A stretch of 64,000 nt of DNA, from the NCBI RefSeq assembly GCF_964340395.1, contig NC_135560.1, positions 1,669,501-1,733,500 on the forward strand, given 5' to 3'. This DNA is from Glandiceps talaboti. Lineage: Eukaryota > Hemichordata > Enteropneusta > Spengelidae. Shown piece by piece: positions 11,376 to 23,100 of this stretch; within the stretch, counting starts at the first letter, position 1, and each line of letters starts with the position of its first letter. Under the pieces are notes generated by a model. That model had not been told where the DNA came from. It saw only the letters and a program-made list of their open reading frames with translations, and did not search any database. A program made the position numbers and the translations under genes.

Positions 11376-13534
11376 AAATCAAACTGAAGGAGCTATTGTC
11401 ATTATTTACTTTTCATACTATGTTTAACCTCCGAAAATTGCAATTTAAATCACACTTTTCAGATAATAGTTGACACGACTAAAGTAGAACATTTTCCTGC
11501 ATGAACATGTAAACATGATGTTTGCCAGCAGATCATAATAGAAAGTTGACAATTTAGGCATAAAAAAAATTGTGTGGTTCCAATTACATTCAATTCTAAA
11601 ATAGGTGGGGTAGGTAGATTTTTTATTTTATTTTGTTATATATTTTTTTCATGTGTGAGTGTTTAGTTTAGGTTTTCCATTGTTTTCCAAATGGTCTCTG
11701 TGTTGTTTATTTCTTCCTATCAGATGTACAGCCGTTACAGATTGGAAGAACTTTTATATTGTCTTTTTAAGTTGATGTCAGTTTCCGCACCCACTATTTC
11801 TTGTGAGACTTCACGAATTTCGCAATTTTATCATTATTTTTCTCGAATATGTAAAAAAAAAAAGTTTTGGGTCGGCGTGAAATACTAGGTGGGGTCAGGT
11901 AACTGGAACCAAATAACTTTTTTTATTTGGCATGTATATATATTTTATATACGATAGGAATAATTATGACTCATAAAGTTTATATTTCCTACATGTACAG
12001 CAAGTCTTCATATTTATTGCCAAATGACATGTGTTTGTTTGTTTACATAAAGAAAAGAATATTAATAACTGCCAATGAGGGCACATTTTGCAATGATTTG
12101 TTCATTTTTCCCAGGAAACTAGGGTTCCAGGATTTTCGAAATCATTTATAAAGTCACTAAACATTGTATTTATATAATTTTATGTGATAATTTTCAAAAA
12201 GAAAAGCAATATTTCTACTGATGAAGAGAAGATGACTTGGCAAGTATTTTTTGTTTCTGCCACTGAGGGCGCTGTGTCAATCGTGGCATATTTGTTTATT
12301 TGTATTTACTTGCTTGTTTACAAAGCATATTTGAATATTTCAATGGCTTACTTTATTATACTAAGTTATTTTCTGAATGGATTCAGAAAGGGAAATGATT
12401 GAAATGGTGAAGGCAGATTATAAACAGATGGTTTCAGGATCCCTCCCACTGCGATACATTATGGAAATGGTGAAGGCAGATATAAACAGATGGTTTCAGT
12501 ATCCCCACTGCGACATTTTATGGAAATGGTGAAAGAACAAATTCCCAGATACTATCATTTATTTGTTTGCATTCATTCTCGCAAACCAGAGTTATTATTT
12601 CTACCACTACATTTCCAGTGTGAGGCTCATTAAGAACATAAAACCATAATAATCCATGAATGATTTTGCGTTAGAATTGGTGCTGCTGAGATGGTTGCAT
12701 AGCATACATTTACATTCATATCTAAATAGTACCAATGACATTGTGGCACAACTGTAAAGTTTTAACTAGAAGTAAACTAAAAACGCTCCCGTTCACAGAT
12801 ATCATTTGAGCAATTTCCTGGGGTATTTGTAGTGAACTGTATGTTCATGTTCTGTAGGCGAAGTGTATCATGGAGTGATTGTTTTAATTGTCTGGGTTAG
12901 CTGGAATTTTGATTCACCAGTGTAGCAAAGGACTTTGAAAACAGTTTTGCCATTCTACATTTATAAGTAAATAAAGTACTGTCACGGCTATATATCCCTT
13001 ATTGCAAAAGTTCATCAAATATGCAAATAAGCAATTAATTGACTCGATACCATTTTATCTTTGTCAATATCTTTACCAAGTTTTATCAACTTTGGTGCAA
13101 ACTTTCTTGCTATAGGCCCTAATTGCCAAAGTTCATTAATTATGCAAATGAACAATTAAGACTCGTCACTAAATTTCAGTAAAAAACTATCATATCTCTG
13201 TATGATCAATATCTGTGGCAAGTTTCATCACAATTGATAAAGCCATTCTGGATGAATTTATTGACACCACTAAATATCATTGTATGCCTTTCCCATATCT
13301 TTGAAAATAAAACATCAATGTTTACGATGTAAAAAAAACCTGTAAGAGTAATGTAATAAAATAAGTAGTTGACTTGCTTGCTGGATCTACACACACATGG
13401 TGTCATTTCCTTCAAGTCCAAAGTCTGCCTCCAGATCAAATACAAGTGAGATACAAAGACTGATTAGACCTGACTGGGTGCCTACTATTAATAGGGATTC
13501 ACTGTGTGTCATCACTTAAAGAAATTATCATTAA
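11376..13534 (-). other. Intronic sequence, no gene recognised
   Basis: AT-rich intron of NOL6. Contains dispersed repeat relics around 12990-13260 (TTCATTAATTATGCAAAT type, shared with 10480-11225) and a small direct duplication listed separately. I see no exon-like block with splice sites. Confidence 0.5.
12401..12535. repeat. ~60-bp direct repeat, 2.2 copies
   Basis: GAAATGGTGAAGGCAGAT..AAACAGATGGTTTCAG recurs at 12401 and 12464, with a third partial start at 12523. The copies differ by small indels. Confidence 0.85.
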
Positions 13535-13735
13535 TTATGCAAGCCACGCCCACCAAAAACTAATCAGCGCTACTTTAGTTACAGCCCAACAATGCCACAT
13601 AGTAAATTGGAAAACATTTGCTTCAATATTTTTTGAGATATCAGTGGAACAAAATTTGTGCACAGAGACAGACAGATAGACAGACATCGCCATGGCATTA
13701 CCTCCCATACAGGAGCTAAAAATGTTTAACATATG
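13535..13735. mobile_element. SINE-like short repeat with GACA-rich tail
   Basis: A sequence starting near GCCACGCCCACC, followed by a conserved-looking AGATATCAGTGGAACAAA segment and a CAGAGACAGACAGATAGACA tail. Overall form resembles invertebrate short interspersed elements; no A/B box could be assigned with confidence. Confidence 0.35.
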
Positions 13736-13739
13736 CTAG

Positions 13740-14365
13740 TCCAGGCTAACTATAGGTGTTTATTTTCTGAATGATTATCCAGTTGCCTATCCAGTCCTGT
13801 TGTTATCTTTGCAATATATGTAATCATTTGGCTGATGCTATGGTCGTGGTCTTGTTGCTAGACATATTTGCATACATTTTTTGAATATCCATTCATTTGT
13901 CAATGAATACCTGATGTTATCTTTGCAATACACGTGATCGTTTAGCTGTTGCTATGGGCGTGGTCTTGTTGCTAGGTATATCTGCATACATTTTTGGAAT
14001 GTTTATTCATATCTATTAATCCCTGCTATCTTTGCAATATACATATCGTTTGGCTGTTGCTATGGGCATGGTCTTGTTGCTAGGCACATTTGCATACATT
14101 TTTTAATGTTTTTGCTCACTTGTATATGAATTCCTGATATTATCTTTGCAATATACATGATCATTTGGCTGTTGCTATGGGTGTAGTCTTGTTGCTAGGC
14201 ATATTTGCATACATTTTAAAATATTTATTCATTTGTCTTTCAATTCCTGTTGTTACCTTTGCACTATATGTGATTACTTGGCTGTTGCTATGGGCGTGTT
14301 CTTGTTTCTAGGCACATTTACATACATTTTTTGAATGTTTATTCATTTGTCTATTAAGATCCAAA
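13740..14365. repeat. Degenerate ~108-115-bp tandem repeat, about 5 copies
   Basis: The block TTTGCATACATT recurs with its GCATACATT core at 13870, 13984, 14092, 14207 and (mutated) 14320. Each is preceded by GCTGTTGCTATGGG and a TTGTTGCTAG block. The same family occupies the first 200 bases of the window, so it is a dispersed satellite-like element. Confidence 0.85.
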
Positions 14366-15145
14366 ACTTATAAGGTCATGTTACGGCACACAGACATCAG
14401 GAAATTCTATAAAAGTGGGCAATATGTAACAATGAGATGTTTACGCAACACATCCAAATTTCCTTGGAAATCACTTGATTTAAACATGAACCTATAATTA
14501 TATAAATATATGGTTTAAAGTGGTGCCAAATAAACTCCAATGGTACATTAACCACTTTTTCTTTAGATAAATCAGTTTACAGCCAAAATTTACACAATAC
14601 TGGGCTCTGTGGATCAGTTATGGTGAAAATGATATACCATCTTGCTAAAAATGATTATTACATCCGTTATATTTACACCTTGGAGTGTTTGTCAATAATG
14701 AACAGCTACTACACACACCTACATCTAGATACCAGAGGACATTTAGGATGATATGACGTCACAAGCAGGGACTTTTCCCATTTGCAGCAAAAGTTTCCAA
14801 AATGGCGGCGCACAATGAGACTCAACATAACAGAATTTTGACAATTCAAAGTCACATAACTTTAATATGTCTCATTTTATTTCTAAAATTCACACACAAA
14901 TCAGTTAAAAACACAAAGTTGAGATATCTAAAAGTGCAAATGCATTTGATTGGACCTTCCCTTTAACATAAAGTGACATGCATATGTCTCACAGCACAGC
15001 ATGTTACCTTTATGCCAGGTTTGATTGAAATCAGTTGGTGCATGGCAGAGATATGAGGGTGAATGCACACATGCACAGACAGAACCCAATATAATACCTA
15101 CATGCTCAGTAAGTGAAATAAAGATGTGTGTGTTAGCATACTTAC
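14366..15145 (-). other. Intronic sequence with dispersed repeats
   Basis: AT-rich intron. Bases 14965-15070 (GACATGCATATGTCTCAC.. to ..GGTTTGATTGAAAT) resemble 3605-3675, so they are a dispersed repeat copy. A TGACGTCA palindrome (14754-14761) and AAATGGCGGC (14800-14809) stand out in base composition. No coding potential is seen. Confidence 0.5.
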
Positions 15146-15264
15146 TGGAAGATGTGATCAAACTTTCTAATGAAGGGTACAGGAACCATAAACAGAGAAT
15201 GGAAACTATTGACTGCTGTTTCTGAAGTGATGGTCTGCAGGGATAAGCGAGCCTCGTGTCTTAC
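15146..15264 (-). CDS. NOL6: NOL6 internal exon (HEARLS...FDH block)
   Basis: Minus-strand exon following tttcag. The exon itself begins GTAAGACACGAG (VRHE), so a donor-like GTAAG sits immediately after the acceptor. It encodes VRHEARLSLQTITSET, then a loop, then VPFIRKFDHIF, with CA left over to make histidine with the next exon. The donor is CA|gtaagt. V.HEARLS and FDH match the NOL6 sequence directly after the NLCA block, and the reading continues smoothly as FDHIFHLSGLSQ across the 8.6-kb intron. Confidence 0.93.
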
Positions 15265-15549
15265 CTGAAAGAACAAAAAAGATATTATCAGTTGTGATGA
15301 CAGACACAGACAGTCACAAAGAGGCACACACATATATGCATCAGATTCTATAATATTATAAAGAAGAGACCCAACAGTTGAAAAAGCTCCACTGTTTTTT
15401 TAGTTTTGTTACATAAATATTACAGATATGGATAAGGTGAACCTAAGATATCATATTAGTTGAGTACCAGCTGGAAACAGTGCCACTATGCTACAATCAA
15501 GAACAAGTCTTCTGTGACTGAACACATAGTCTTGATGTCTAAAATATGG

Positions 15550-16792
15550 CCTTACAATCTTATAAGATAGGTTACTACTTACAATCTTACCAGATAGGTT
15601 ACTACTTACCATCTTATAAGATAGGTTACTACTTACAATCTTACCAGATAGGTTACTACTTACCATCTTACCAGATAGGTTACTACTTACCATCTTACCA
15701 GATAGGTTACTACTTACAATCTTACCAGATAGGTTACTACTTACCATCTTACCAGATAGGTTACTACTTACCATCTTACCAGATAGGTTACCACTTACAA
15801 TCTTACCAGATAGGTTACTACTTACAATCTTACCAGATAGGTTACTACTTACCATCTTACCAGATAGGTTACTACTTACAATCTTACCAGATAGGTTACT
15901 ACTTGCAATCTTACCAGATAGGTTACTACTTGCAATCTTATCAGATAGGTTACTCCTTACAATCTTACAATCTTACCAGATAGGTTACTACTTACCATCT
16001 TACCAGATCGGTTACTACTTACCATCTTACCAGATAGGTTACTCCTTACAATCTTATCAGATAGGTTACTACTTGCAATCTTACCAGATAGGTTACTACA
16101 TACCATCTTACCAGATAGGTTACTACTTACAATCTCACCAGATAGGTTACTACTTACAATCTCACCAGATAGGTTACTACTTACAATCTCACCAGATAGG
16201 TTACTACTTACAATCTTATCAGATAGGTTACTACTTACAATCTTACCAGATAGGTTACTACATACCATCTTACCAGATAGGTTACTACTTACAATCTCAC
16301 CAGATAGGTTACTACTTACAATCTTATCAGATAGGTTACTACTTGCAATCTTACCAGATAGGTTACTACATACCATCTTACCAGATAGGTTACTACTTAC
16401 AATCTCACCAGATAGGTTACTACTTATAATCTTATCAGATAGGTTACTACTTACAATCTCACCAGATAGGTTACTACTTACAATCTCACCAGATAGGTTA
16501 CTCCTTACAATCTTATCAGATAGGTTACTACTTGCAATCTTACCAGATAGGTTACTACATACCATCTTACCAGATAGGTTACTACTTACAATCTCACCAG
16601 ATAGGTTACTACTTACAATCTTATCAGATAGGTTACTACTTACAATCTCACCAGATAGGTTACTACTTACAATCTTATCAGATAGGTTACTACTTACAAT
16701 CTTACCAGATAGGTTACTACATACCATCTTACCAGATAGGTTACTACTTACAATCTCACCAGATAGGTTACTACTTACAATCTTATCAAAAT
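15550..16792 (-). repeat. 27-bp minisatellite, ~46 units
   Basis: Unit TTACCAGATAGGTTACTACT plus seven variable bases, period 27. On the minus strand it carries both ATTGTAAGTAGTAAC and CTGGTAAGAT, that is two GTAAG donor-like cores per unit in many copies. Variant units containing CATACCATC recur as blocks near 16098, 16260, 16370, 16557 and 16720, indicating block duplication. Reading frames open on both strands (peptides such as IVSSNLSGK) follow from 27 being divisible by 3 and are not called genes. Confidence 0.95.
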
Positions 16793-16817
16793 TGTCATCC
16801 ATATGGCCACTTTTAGG

Positions 16818-16960
<143 letters not shown>

Positions 16961-17026
16961 CCATGCCTACAGCACTAATGAATCTTAATTCAGATGTGCT
17001 AAAACGTATGATTGAATTGTGTTTAC

Positions 17027-17190
17027 CTGGAAATAAATATTCTTGGATACATTGGCACATAAATTAACATAGCCACTAGAATCAACAAATACAACATCAT
17101 AATATTTGTGGAAGTCTGCTGTTGTTGGCTGGTTGTAGTTGGTCTCGTCATTACACATTGATATGCCTTCCTTAGTCCAATCACTGTTAA
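17027..17190 (-). CDS. NOL6: NOL6 internal exon (VVFVDSSG..NLCA block)
   Basis: Minus-strand exon after cttacag, ending TTCCAG|gtaaac. It holds 54 codons after the split valine. It encodes VNSDWTKEGISMCNDE, a variable linker, then ADFHKYYDVVFVDSSGYVNL and CANVSKNIYFQ. The DVVFVDSSG-x-x-NLCA string is the most diagnostic NOL6 sequence in the window; in the family it lies in a PAP/OAS1-like strand-helix region. Exit phase 0. A 626-bp intron upstream carries the 31-bp array and an ACGG-rich SINE-like element; downstream are a (CA)69 tract and a 27-bp array. Confidence 0.95.
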
Positions 17191-17288
17191 CTGTAAGCCA
17201 AATCAGTACTTCATTAGAACAATTAGTATGTAAGCTATAGTCTAGCTACCTGATGGATAACATCAGTTCTTGTCTGTTTACCTCTTTC

Positions 17289-17481
17289 ACCACCATTGGC
17301 CTGATGGGATTGTTTGTTTACCACCATTGGCCTGATGGGATTGTTTGTTTACCACCATTGGCCTGATGGGATCGTTTGTTTACCACCATTGGCCTGATGG
17401 GATTGTTTGTTTACCACCATTGGCCTGATGGGATTGTTTGTTTACCACCATTGGCCTGATGGGATTGTTTGTTTACCACCA
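17289..17481 (-). repeat. 31-bp minisatellite, 6 units
   Basis: CACCATTGGCCTGATGGGAT recurs at 17291, 17322, 17353, 17384, 17415 and 17446, with a broken seventh start at 17477. The minus strand carries GGTGGTAAAC in each unit, a weak donor-like sequence. It lies about 100 bp upstream of the acceptor for exon 17027-17190. Confidence 0.93.
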
Positions 17482-17675
17482 GCTCCCTCACTAACATAAG
17501 GTGAGAGTGAGTGTGGTGTAATCAAATTGATATAAAAATACTTAGGAGTACTTAGGAGTTGTATATCTTTGAAAAATAAGGAATCATTTCAATGGAACAT
17601 ACATTTTCTACATCATAATTGCAAATGCACAAATTCAAATGTCACATATACTACAGAAATATGGATTAAAGTAAT

Positions 17676-17775
17676 AAACGGACGGACGGACGGACGGATG
17701 CACGCACGGACAGACGGACGGAACCCAATCCATAAGTCCCTGTCCGGACTTCGTCTGGCGGGGACTAACTATAGG
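17676..17775. repeat. ACGG microsatellite plus SINE-like tail
   Basis: A run of ACGG repeats (17680-17725) followed by CCCAATCCATAAGTCCCTG and a short GC-rich inverted motif (GTCCGGACTTCGTCTGGCGGG). This combination looks like the end of a dispersed short element in an otherwise AT-rich intron; the family is not identified. Confidence 0.5.
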
Positions 17776-17816
17776 ATCATTGGTGGATATAATAATGTTT
17801 GTCTGTGTGCACTTAC

Positions 17817-17937
17817 CTAGGAAGGAGAAGGTGTTTTTCACAACTTGATAACTGCTCATCAGCTTGTTCAGTTTCCGTACAGACATAAGATATATTACTA
17901 CCATAGTCATAATAAAACCTGTAAAAGTACCTGTCCC
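17817..17937 (-). CDS. NOL6: NOL6 internal exon (GF...YL.S.RK block)
   Basis: Minus-strand exon after tttccag, 40 codons plus one base, ending CTAG|gtaagt, a consensus donor. The peptide begins GTGTFTGFIMTMVVIYLMSV and continues RKLNKLMSSYQVVKNTFSFL. It matches the NOL6 segment after KVWL.QR: a hydrophobic helix with V.YL.S.RK, then MS.YQV. Phase 1 at the exit joins G|TT (valine) at the next exon. It is spliced across the 41,991-bp intron from 59929, so correct expression requires removal of the whole giant array. Confidence 0.92.
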
Positions 17938-18520
17938 CTGGAAACAACAGAATCAATGGAAATTTGTTAAAAGTATACAGTTGTTGTTGGATAAGTTGAT
18001 AATATCAATAACTGATTCAATACACTTAAACTTGGATTGTTAGAACTCATCTGGCAACATGGACGGAACAGACACACAGAACTAAATAACGTAGCTCTCA
18101 TCAGCTTCATTGTTGGGGGTTAATTTTTAATTACTTGAGCACCAAAAAAGCTTGTGTATACTTCTTCCCTTCAACTACTTGTAAACATGCTTTTAAATTA
18201 AAGAAATTGGCAAAATGTAAATGCTAAGTACTACAAGTGATACGGTCTAAAAACATAGCTTGCATCTGATAATATTTGGGTAGACAACTGAATGTAATCT
18301 CTGTGTATTACAGTTATTTGAGTTATGATTTGCATGTTGTCAATGGGATCATCATGTTGCAAATTCACCTTCTTCTACACATTCACAGATGCATCCCCAT
18401 TAAATTTCAGTCAAATCTGCCCATTAGTTTTGAAATTACAGATTTTTGACCAAACAGACTCATTTTGAAATCAGTCGGTATTCAAGAGAATTCTGTTTAC
18501 AAAGGGGTCAATCTTAACAG
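17938..18520 (-). other. Unique and dispersed-repeat part of the giant intron
   Basis: The only non-array part of the 42-kb intron. Bases 18235-18345 resemble 3160-3240 and 3440-3540 (GCATCTGATAATAT..GGTAGACA..TGAATG..ATCTCT), and 18380-18460 resemble 400-485 (GATGCATCCCCATTAAATTT). Both are therefore old dispersed repeats. Confidence 0.6.
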
Positions 18521-20184
18521 GTTTTACAGTAACTGTACTATAAAATTGGTATTTACACAGAGTTAGTAGTACATACCTAGATAGGTTTTACAGTAACTGT
18601 ACTATAAAATTGGTATTTACACAGAGTTAGTAGTACATACCTAGATAGGTTTTACAGTAACTGTACTATAAAATTGGTATTTACACCGAGTTAGTAGTAC
18701 ATACCTAGATGGGTTTTACAGTAACTGTACTATAAAATTGGTATTTACACAGAGTTAGTAGTACATACCTAGATAGGTTTTACAGTAACTGTACTATAAA
18801 ATTGGTATTTACACTGAGTTAGTAGTACATACCTAGACAGGTTTTACAGTAACTGTACTATAAAATTGGTATTTACACAGAGTTAGTAGTACATACCTAG
18901 ATAGGTTTTACAGTAACTGTACTATAAAATTGGTATTTACACAGAGTTAGTAGTATATACCTAGATAGGTTTTACAGTAACTGTACTATAAAATTGGTAT
19001 TTACACAGAGTTAGTAGTACATACCTAGATAGGTTTTACAGTAACTGTACTATAAAATTGGTATTTACACAGAGTTAGTAGTACATACCTAGACAGGTTT
19101 TACAGTAACTGTACTATAAAATTGGTATTTACACAGAGTTAGTAGTACATACCTAGACAGGTTTTACAGTAACTGTACTATAAAATTGGTATTTACACAG
19201 AGTTAGTAGTACATACCTAGATAGGTTTTACACTAACTGTACTATAAAATTGGTATTTACACCGAGTTAGTAGTACATACCTAGATAGGTTTTACAGTAA
19301 CTGTACTATAAAATTGGTATTTACACAGAGTTAGTAGTACATACCTAGATAGGTTTTACAGTAACTGTACTATAAAATTGGTATTTACACAGAGTTAGTA
19401 GTACATACCTAGACAGGTTTTACAGTAACTGTACTATAAAATTGGTATTTACACAGAGTTAGTAGTACATACCTAGACAGGTTTTACAGTAACTGTACTA
19501 TAAAATTGGTATTTACACAGAGTTAGTAGTACATACCTAGACAGGTTTTACAGTAACTGTACTATAAAATTGGTATTTACACAGAGTTAGTAGTACATAC
19601 CTAGATAGGTTTTACATTAACTGTACTATAAAATTGGTATTTACACAGAGTTAGTAGTACATACCTAGATGGGTTTTACAGTAACTGTACTATAAAATTG
19701 GTATTTACACAGAGTTAGTAGTACATACCTAGATAGGTTTTACAGTAACTGTACTATAAAATTGGTATTTACACAGAGTTAGTAGTACATACCTAGACAG
19801 GTTTTACAGTAACTGTACTATAAAATTGGTATTTACACAGAGTTAGTAGTACATACCTAGATAGGTTTTACAGTAACTGTACTATAAAATTGGTATTTAC
19901 ACCGAGTTAGTAGTACATACCTAGATAGGTTTTACAGTAACTGTACTATAAAATTGGTATTTACACAGAGTTAGTAGTACATACCTAGACAGGTTTTACA
20001 GTAACTGTACTATAAAATTGGTATTTACACAGAGTTAGTAGTACATACCTAGACAGGTTTTACAGTAACTGTACTATAAAATTGGTATTTACACAGAGTT
20101 AGTAGTACATACCTAGATAGGTTTTACAGTAACTGTACTATAAAATTGGTATTTACACAGAGTTAGTAGTACATACCTAGATAA
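18521..20184 (-). repeat. 64-bp minisatellite, 26 units
   Basis: Exactly 26 near-identical 64-bp units (18521 + 26 x 64 = 20185), directly followed after a 6-base linker by the 42-bp array. Variation is limited to a few point changes (for example ATAG/ACAG/ATGG at the unit end). On the minus strand each unit contains TCTAG|GTATGTAC, the exact string TACTAAC, and TTTTATAG. It lies in the 3' part of the giant NOL6 intron, about 580 bp before the acceptor. Confidence 0.95.
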
Positions 20185-20190
20185 CCATTC

Positions 20191-23100
20191 CTACCTGTCT
20201 TAGTTATCTCTGGTACACAAGTACTTGATGTCCTACCTATCTTAGTTATCTCTGGTACATAAGTACTTGATGTCCTACCTATCTTAGTTATCTCTGATAC
20301 ACAAGTACTTGATGTCCTACCTGTCTTAGTTATCTCTGGTACATAAGTACTTGATGTCCTACCTATCTTAGTTATCTCTGTTACACAAGTACTTGATGTC
20401 CTACCTGTCTTAGTTATCTCTGGTACATAAGTACTTGATGTCCTACCTGTCTTAGTTATCTCTGTTACACAAGTACTTGATGTCCTACCTATCTTAGTTA
20501 TCTCTGGTACACAAGTACTTGATGTCCTACCTGTCTTAGTTATCTCTGTTACACAAGTACTTGATGTCCTACCTATCTTAGTTATCTCTGTTACACAAGT
20601 ACTTGATGTCCTACCTGCCTTAGTTGTCTCTGGTACACAAGTACTTGATGTCCTACCTGTCTTAGTTATCTCTGGTACACAAGTACTTGATGTCCTACCT
20701 GTCTTAGTTATCTCTGGTACATAAGTACTTGATGTCCTACCTGTCTTAGTTATCTCTGTTACACAAGTACTTGATGTCCTACCTGTCTTAGTTATCTCTG
20801 GTACATAAGTACTTGATGTCCTACCTGTCTTAGTTATCTCTGGTACATAAGTACTTGATGTCCTACCTGTCTTAGTTATCTCTGGTACACAAGTACTTGA
20901 TGTCCTACCTGTCTTAGTTATCTCTGGTACACAAGTACTTGATGTCCTACCTGTCTTAGTTATCTCTGGTACACAAGTACTTGATGTCCTACCTGTCTTA
21001 GTTGTCTCTGGTACATAAGTACTTGATGTCCTACCTATCTTAGTTATCTCTGGTACATAAGTACTTGATGTCCTACCTATCTTAGTTATCTCTGGTACAC
21101 AAGTACTTGATGTCCTACCTATCTTAGTTATCTCTGGTACAGAAGTACTTGATGTCCTACCTATCTTAGTTATCTCTGGTACACAAGTACTTGATGTCCT
21201 ACCTATCTTAGTTATCTCTGGTACACAAGTACTTGATGTCCTACCTGTCTTAGTTATCTCTGGTACAGAAGTACTTGATGTCCTACCTATCTTAGTTATC
21301 TCTGGTACACAAGTACTTGATGTCCTACCTATCTTAGTTATCTCTGGTACACAAGTACTTGATGTCCTACCTATCTTAGTTATCTCTGTTACACAAGTAC
21401 TTGATGTCCTACCTATCTTAGTTATCTCTGGTACACAAGTACTTGATGTCCTACCTGTCTTAGTTATCTCTGTTACACAAGTACTTGATGTCCTACCTGT
21501 CTTAGTTATCTCTGATACACAAGTACTTGATGTCCTACCTGTCTTAGTTATCTCTGGTACATAAGTACTTGATGTCCTACCTATCTTAGTTATCTCTGGT
21601 ACACAAGTACTTGATGTCCTACCTGTCTTACATATCTCTGGTACACAAGTACTTGATGTCCTACCTGTCTTAGTTATCTCTGGTACACAAGTACTTGATG
21701 TCCTACCTGTCTTAGTTATCTCTGGTACACAAGTACTTGATGTCCTACCTATCTTAGTTATCTCTGGTACATAAGTACTTGATGTCCTACCTGTCTTAGT
21801 TATCTCTGGTACACAAGTACTTGATGTCCTACCTATCTTAGTTATCTCTGGTACATAAGTACTTGATGTCCTACCTATCTTAGTTATCTCTGGTACACAA
21901 GTACTTGATGTCCTACCTATCTTAGTTATCTCTGGTACATAAGTACTTGATGTCCTACCTGTCTTAGTTATCTCTGGTACACAAGTACTTGATGTCCTAC
22001 CTATCTTAGTTATCTCTGGTACATAAGTACTTGATGTCCTACCTATCTTAGTTATCTCTGGTACATAAGTACTTGATGTCCTACCTATCTTAGTTATCTC
22101 TGTTACACAAGTACTTGATGTCCTACCTGTCTTAGTTATCTCTGTTACACAAGTACTTGATGTCCTACCTGTCTTAGTTATCTCTGGTACACAAGTACTT
22201 GATGTCCTACCTATCTTAGTTATCTCTGGTACATAAGTACTTGATGTCCTACCTATCTTAGTTATCTCTGGTACACAAGTACTTGATGTCCTACCTGTCT
22301 TAGTTATCTCTGGTACACAAGTACTTGATGTCCTACCTATCTTAGTTATCTCTGGTACACAAGTACTTGATGTCCTACCTGTCTTAGTTATCTCTGGTAC
22401 ACAAGTACTTGATGTCCTACCTATCTTAGTTATCTCTGGTACACAAGTACTTGATGTCCTACCTGTCTTAGTTATCTCTGGTACATAAGTACTTGATGTC
22501 CTACCTATCTTAGTTATCTCTGGTACATAAGTACTTGATGTCCTACCTATCTTAGTTATCTCTGGTACACAAGTACTTGATGTCCTACCTGTCTTAGTTA
22601 TCTCTGGTACATAAGTACTTGATGTCCTACCGGTCTTAGTTATCTCTGGTACACAAGTACTTGATGTCCTACCTGTCTTAGTTATCTCTGTTACACAAGT
22701 ACTTGATGTCCTACCTATCTTAGTTGTCTCTGGTACATAAGTACTTGATGTCCTACCTGTCTTAGTTATCTCTGGTACACAAGTACTTGATGTCCTACCT
22801 GTCTTAGTTATCTCTGATACACAAGTACTTGATGTCCTACCTGTCTTAGTTATCTCTGTTACACAAGTACTTGATGTCCTACCTGTCTTAGTTATCTCTG
22901 TTACACAAGTACTTGATGTCCTACCTATCTTAGTTATCTCTGGTACACAAGTACTTGATGTCCTACCTGTCTTAGTTATCTCTGGTACATAAGTACTTGA
23001 TGTCCTACCTATCTTAGTTATCTCTGGTACACAAGTACTTGATGTCCTACCTGTCTTAGTTATCTCTGGTACACAAGTACTTGATGTCCTACCTGTCTTA

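Noticed and set aside
17676-17775. tRNA-derived gene near the GC-rich hairpin
   Set aside because: No convincing cloverleaf or A/B boxes; only a short inverted motif after a microsatellite.
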